Shown here in pieces: positions 61,801-64,000 of a stretch of DNA of 64,000 nucleotides. Each line of letters begins with the position of its first letter. Position 1 is the stretch's first letter. Position numbers and translations under genes: made by a program. Source of the DNA: Streblospio benedicti (taxonomy: Eukaryota; Annelida; Polychaeta; Spionida; Spionidae); contig CM032662.1 of the NCBI GenBank assembly GCA_019095985.1, positions 21,437,621 through 21,501,620 on the forward strand, given 5' to 3'. The notes below the pieces were generated by a model, which saw only the letters and a program-made list of their open reading frames with translations, did not search any database and was not told the origin of the DNA.

Positions 61801-62293
61801 TAAGGGGCATATCGACGGCGTAATAGATGGTGCAGTTGTCATAAATGAAGTGTTTATGCGCGGTTAATATAGGTGATTTATGGCACTTTTCTTGTTGCAA
61901 AGTCTGTCGCTGGCCTCTGGGCAAACGATTGAGGAGAGCTGAAGCTGTCCGGACGTCGTGCTGGACAAGTGGCTAAAAACAACACATTGTAGTTGATTGA
62001 CAGATGGTTTTGTGTAGCAAAATGCAAGCAATGCACTGAGGTTGACTATTGACAACCACACGCATTGCACAACAGAAGGCCTGCTTATATACGTAGTCTC
62101 TATAATTTTACCGCCTTGTCGTGAACTGGTTGTAAGAATTGACAAACAAACAAAAGCACGTGGCAAAGCAGCACAAGATATTCACCCTGCTAGTCCTTGT
62201 AAGTTAGGGTAAACACCAGTCTGTGGCGGTGGTGGTAGAAGCGTGTAGAGGGAACCAATGGAGGGGCCCGGCCGGCAGTAGACTGGTGCCCGC
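49830..62293. other. Gene-free interval upstream of Delta with GC-rich blocks
   Basis: No coding exon was recognised in ~12.5 kb, despite spurious ORFs up to 196 codons. Composition is less AT-rich than at 22-40 kb. CpG- or GC-rich blocks lie at about 51,640-51,790, 54,240-54,370, 58,690-58,880 and 59,640-59,770. Other distinctive parts are a GCTAGC-rich palindromic cluster (54,830-54,895), a cluster of TGACCACT-type motifs (57,860-58,200) and a block with CATAAA/TTTATGG cores (61,760-61,890). By position this is a likely place for Delta regulatory DNA; that is inference. Confidence 0.4.
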
Positions 62294-62301
62294 TATAAAT
62301 A
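62294..62301 (+). promoter_or_regulatory. TATA box, candidate Delta promoter
   Basis: TATAAATA in a GC-rich setting (GCCCGC before, GGCCCGTGCCGCG after), ~430 bp before the Delta ATG, predicting transcription start near 62,325. A GC box (GGGGGCGGAG, about 62,643) closer to the ATG is an alternative core. Confidence 0.5.
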
Positions 62302-62728
62302 GGCCCGTGCCGCGCGCGTGGAGGCAGATGCGTGTTGGTGTCAAACGAGAACACAGCCTGTTGTATGAGTGAGAGCATGTGGTGTCATTAAATAAATTTA
62401 CTATTGGAGTATAATTCTTGATACAAGCAATGGATGGATTAACAACGGCTTATCATGTATGTGCTACTCAGTGAAAAGTCGCCTGCTCACGTTTTGCTAG
62501 GATACCGTGGTGGCGAGTCTAATGCCTCCCAAAATATGCGTGCGGGATTTGTGTCTTCTTTTGTGTTTACTCGCTTATCAGAGTTGTAGTAAATGTTCAT
62601 TCATGCTGTGTTTGTAGAGAGAGCTGTCAATCACTGACAAAAGGGGGCGGAGTTGTGCTCGAGCTGCCACCTAGTGAGAGAGAGACGTAACTGCCCTAAC
62701 AGATTGCAGTGTGTGCAAACCAGTCAAG

Positions 62729-63722
62729 ATGGGAACATTAGGATTAACAATACTCTGGATATTATGCACACTGGTCATAGAAAATGTAAGTAACCTTGTG
62801 TATAAGTGGAAGGCATCACTTTAATTTCATTCCAACAATTAAAAACATTAAAAGAGAGATTGGTGTCAGATTACATGAGCAGTAAAAAATGACACCAATA
62901 ATTGACAATTTTATTGTAATTGAACCGAGTAAGCATGTAACAATAGTGAAACATGATAATTGGTTTATAAATTTTGTCCCCCTTTCAAATCATCATAGTT
63001 TTTAGTCACTTATTAACTTTTCATGTATATTTTCACCATTCCAGGTACACACGTCAGGAGTGTTTGAACTGAGACTAGTGTCTTTCACGAACTCATTGGG
63101 ATTAAATGCGGAGGGTAACTGTTGTAACGGGATACACACAACATCAGGATTATGTAGCTCAACGTGCAGGACATTTTTCAGGGTGTGCCTGAAACATTAC
63201 CAAAATGACATAAAAGCGGATACTTGTACATTCGGCACAATCACAACACCTGTGCTTGGGAACAATTCATTTGATATTCCGGATAAATCACTAACGTTTA
63301 CGAACCCAGTGAGACTACCATTCGACTTTGCATGGCCGGTAAGTTATGTTTTCTCCCTCCCCTATTTATCATTACAGAGCATTTACCATGACAGCAATTA
63401 TGTCCAGGGTTGAGTAACAGCAGTCCCTTCCCATATGTGGTTGTTGTTGAGTGCCACACTGGCCCATGTGTGCTTTAATCACAACACCAGCCCCGTATAA
63501 ATATGACAAATAACACACAAATTTCCAATAAAGGAGTAATTTTCAACTCTATGATCCCATACATAAAATCATGGCACTTTAACAAGCACTGCCAAATAAA
63601 TCACATTATCTATTGTGCTGTGTATATCATCCGTTTGTATGACAATCCTCTTTGGTTTCAGGGAACCTTTTCTTTAATAATCGAGGCTTGGCATGATACT
63701 ACATTAAATGGACCAACACAAG
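62729..63722 (+). CDS. Delta: Delta-type Notch ligand, first three coding exons (partial)
   Basis: Transmembrane ligand that activates Notch on neighbouring cells. Exons 62729-62785, 63045-63338 and 63662-63722 join in frame (phases 0, 0, then 1) with consensus splice sites. Exon 1 encodes a hydrophobic signal peptide (MGTLGLTILWILCTLVIEN). Exons 2-3 encode the MNNL domain: SGVFELRLVSFTNSLG, NCCNG, CRTFFRVCLKHYQ, TCTFGTITTPVLG, NSFDIP, PVRLPFDFAWP and GTFSLIIEAWH, which match Delta-like 1 in order. CRTFFRVCLKHYQ and the short spacing favour Delta over Jagged/Serrate. The DSL domain, EGF repeats and membrane segment are beyond the right edge. The sequence after 63,723 is intron 3. Confidence 0.93.
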
Positions 63723-64000
63723 GTGAGCCGCATTATAGTCTACAATCTCATGTTTTGAGCTCTCAATAATACATTAATATCATGAAATTGGTCTACAAAC
63801 TAGCCTTAGGTTTTTTACACTGCACTTCTTCAGGTAGAAGTAGTGTCTGCCTTCATGCTGCTTTCAAAGTGGCGGGCTTTTCTAAGCAAACAGCGAGAAT
63901 CACCATCTGTTTCAATTGTATTTTAAGGCCTATATCTACCCATGCATGCCCAAATGTGTAATTTTTTAGCCAAAAGATAACAGAATACAAACAACAGTGC

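Overview
The window is animal nuclear DNA: spliced genes with GT-AG introns, AT-rich spacers, a tRNA-derived SINE, LINE pieces, MITE-like elements and long dinucleotide microsatellites. The recognisable genes are PAICS, a FAM120-family gene and a Notch ligand of the Delta type. Together with the repeat types they suggest an invertebrate bilaterian, perhaps a marine lophotrochozoan, but the phylum cannot be fixed from this sequence alone.

Layout. (1) 1-2.1 kb: the 5' coding exons of PAICS on the minus strand, running off the left edge, with a LINE fragment in an intron. (2) 2.25-6.32 kb: about 45 tandem copies of a 91-bp satellite, each copy able to form a ~16-bp hairpin. The array starts ~150 bp upstream of the PAICS start. 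It is followed by decayed copies in the opposite orientation (6.46-6.87 kb), and one more inverted copy sits at 20.85 kb. (3) 8.0-9.1 kb: a SINE, a compound microsatellite and a short inverted-repeat element. (4) 9.57-19.52 kb: a 26-exon plus-strand gene whose reading frame stays open through all 25 junctions (3,720 nt, 1,239 aa). It joins a CaRF-like N-terminal region, a Mutator-like (MULE) transposase core, a SWIM zinc finger, a Ulp1/SENP-like (C48) cysteine protease, a PHD finger and a C-terminal CxxC...HxxxC motif. This is the most interesting object in the window. A LINE with an inverted 5' part lies just after its stop codon. (5) 22,162-22,261: a 100-N gap, so linkage of the two sides is only scaffold-level. 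(6) 22.3-40.2 kb: AT-rich DNA with no recognisable gene, containing two TIR-bearing MITE-like elements, a tRNA-like remnant, a 34-bp tandem repeat and several unique-looking blocks that could be regulatory. (7) 40.25-42.9 kb: the N-terminal XPG-like part of a FAM120-family gene (minus strand), with a probable 5' UTR exon and an ETS-like promoter site; its 3' exons were not found. (8) 43-62.7 kb: a gene-free, in places GC-rich interval leading to Delta. (9) 62.73-64 kb: the first three coding exons of Delta (signal peptide, MNNL domain), cut by the right edge.

PAICS (purine synthesis), the FAM120 gene and Delta (cell signalling) have no evident shared pathway. The large non-coding intervals may hold Delta regulatory DNA with the FAM120 gene as a bystander, but that is inference. 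All splice structures were read by eye from consensus sites, frame continuity and remembered family sequences; no search was run.
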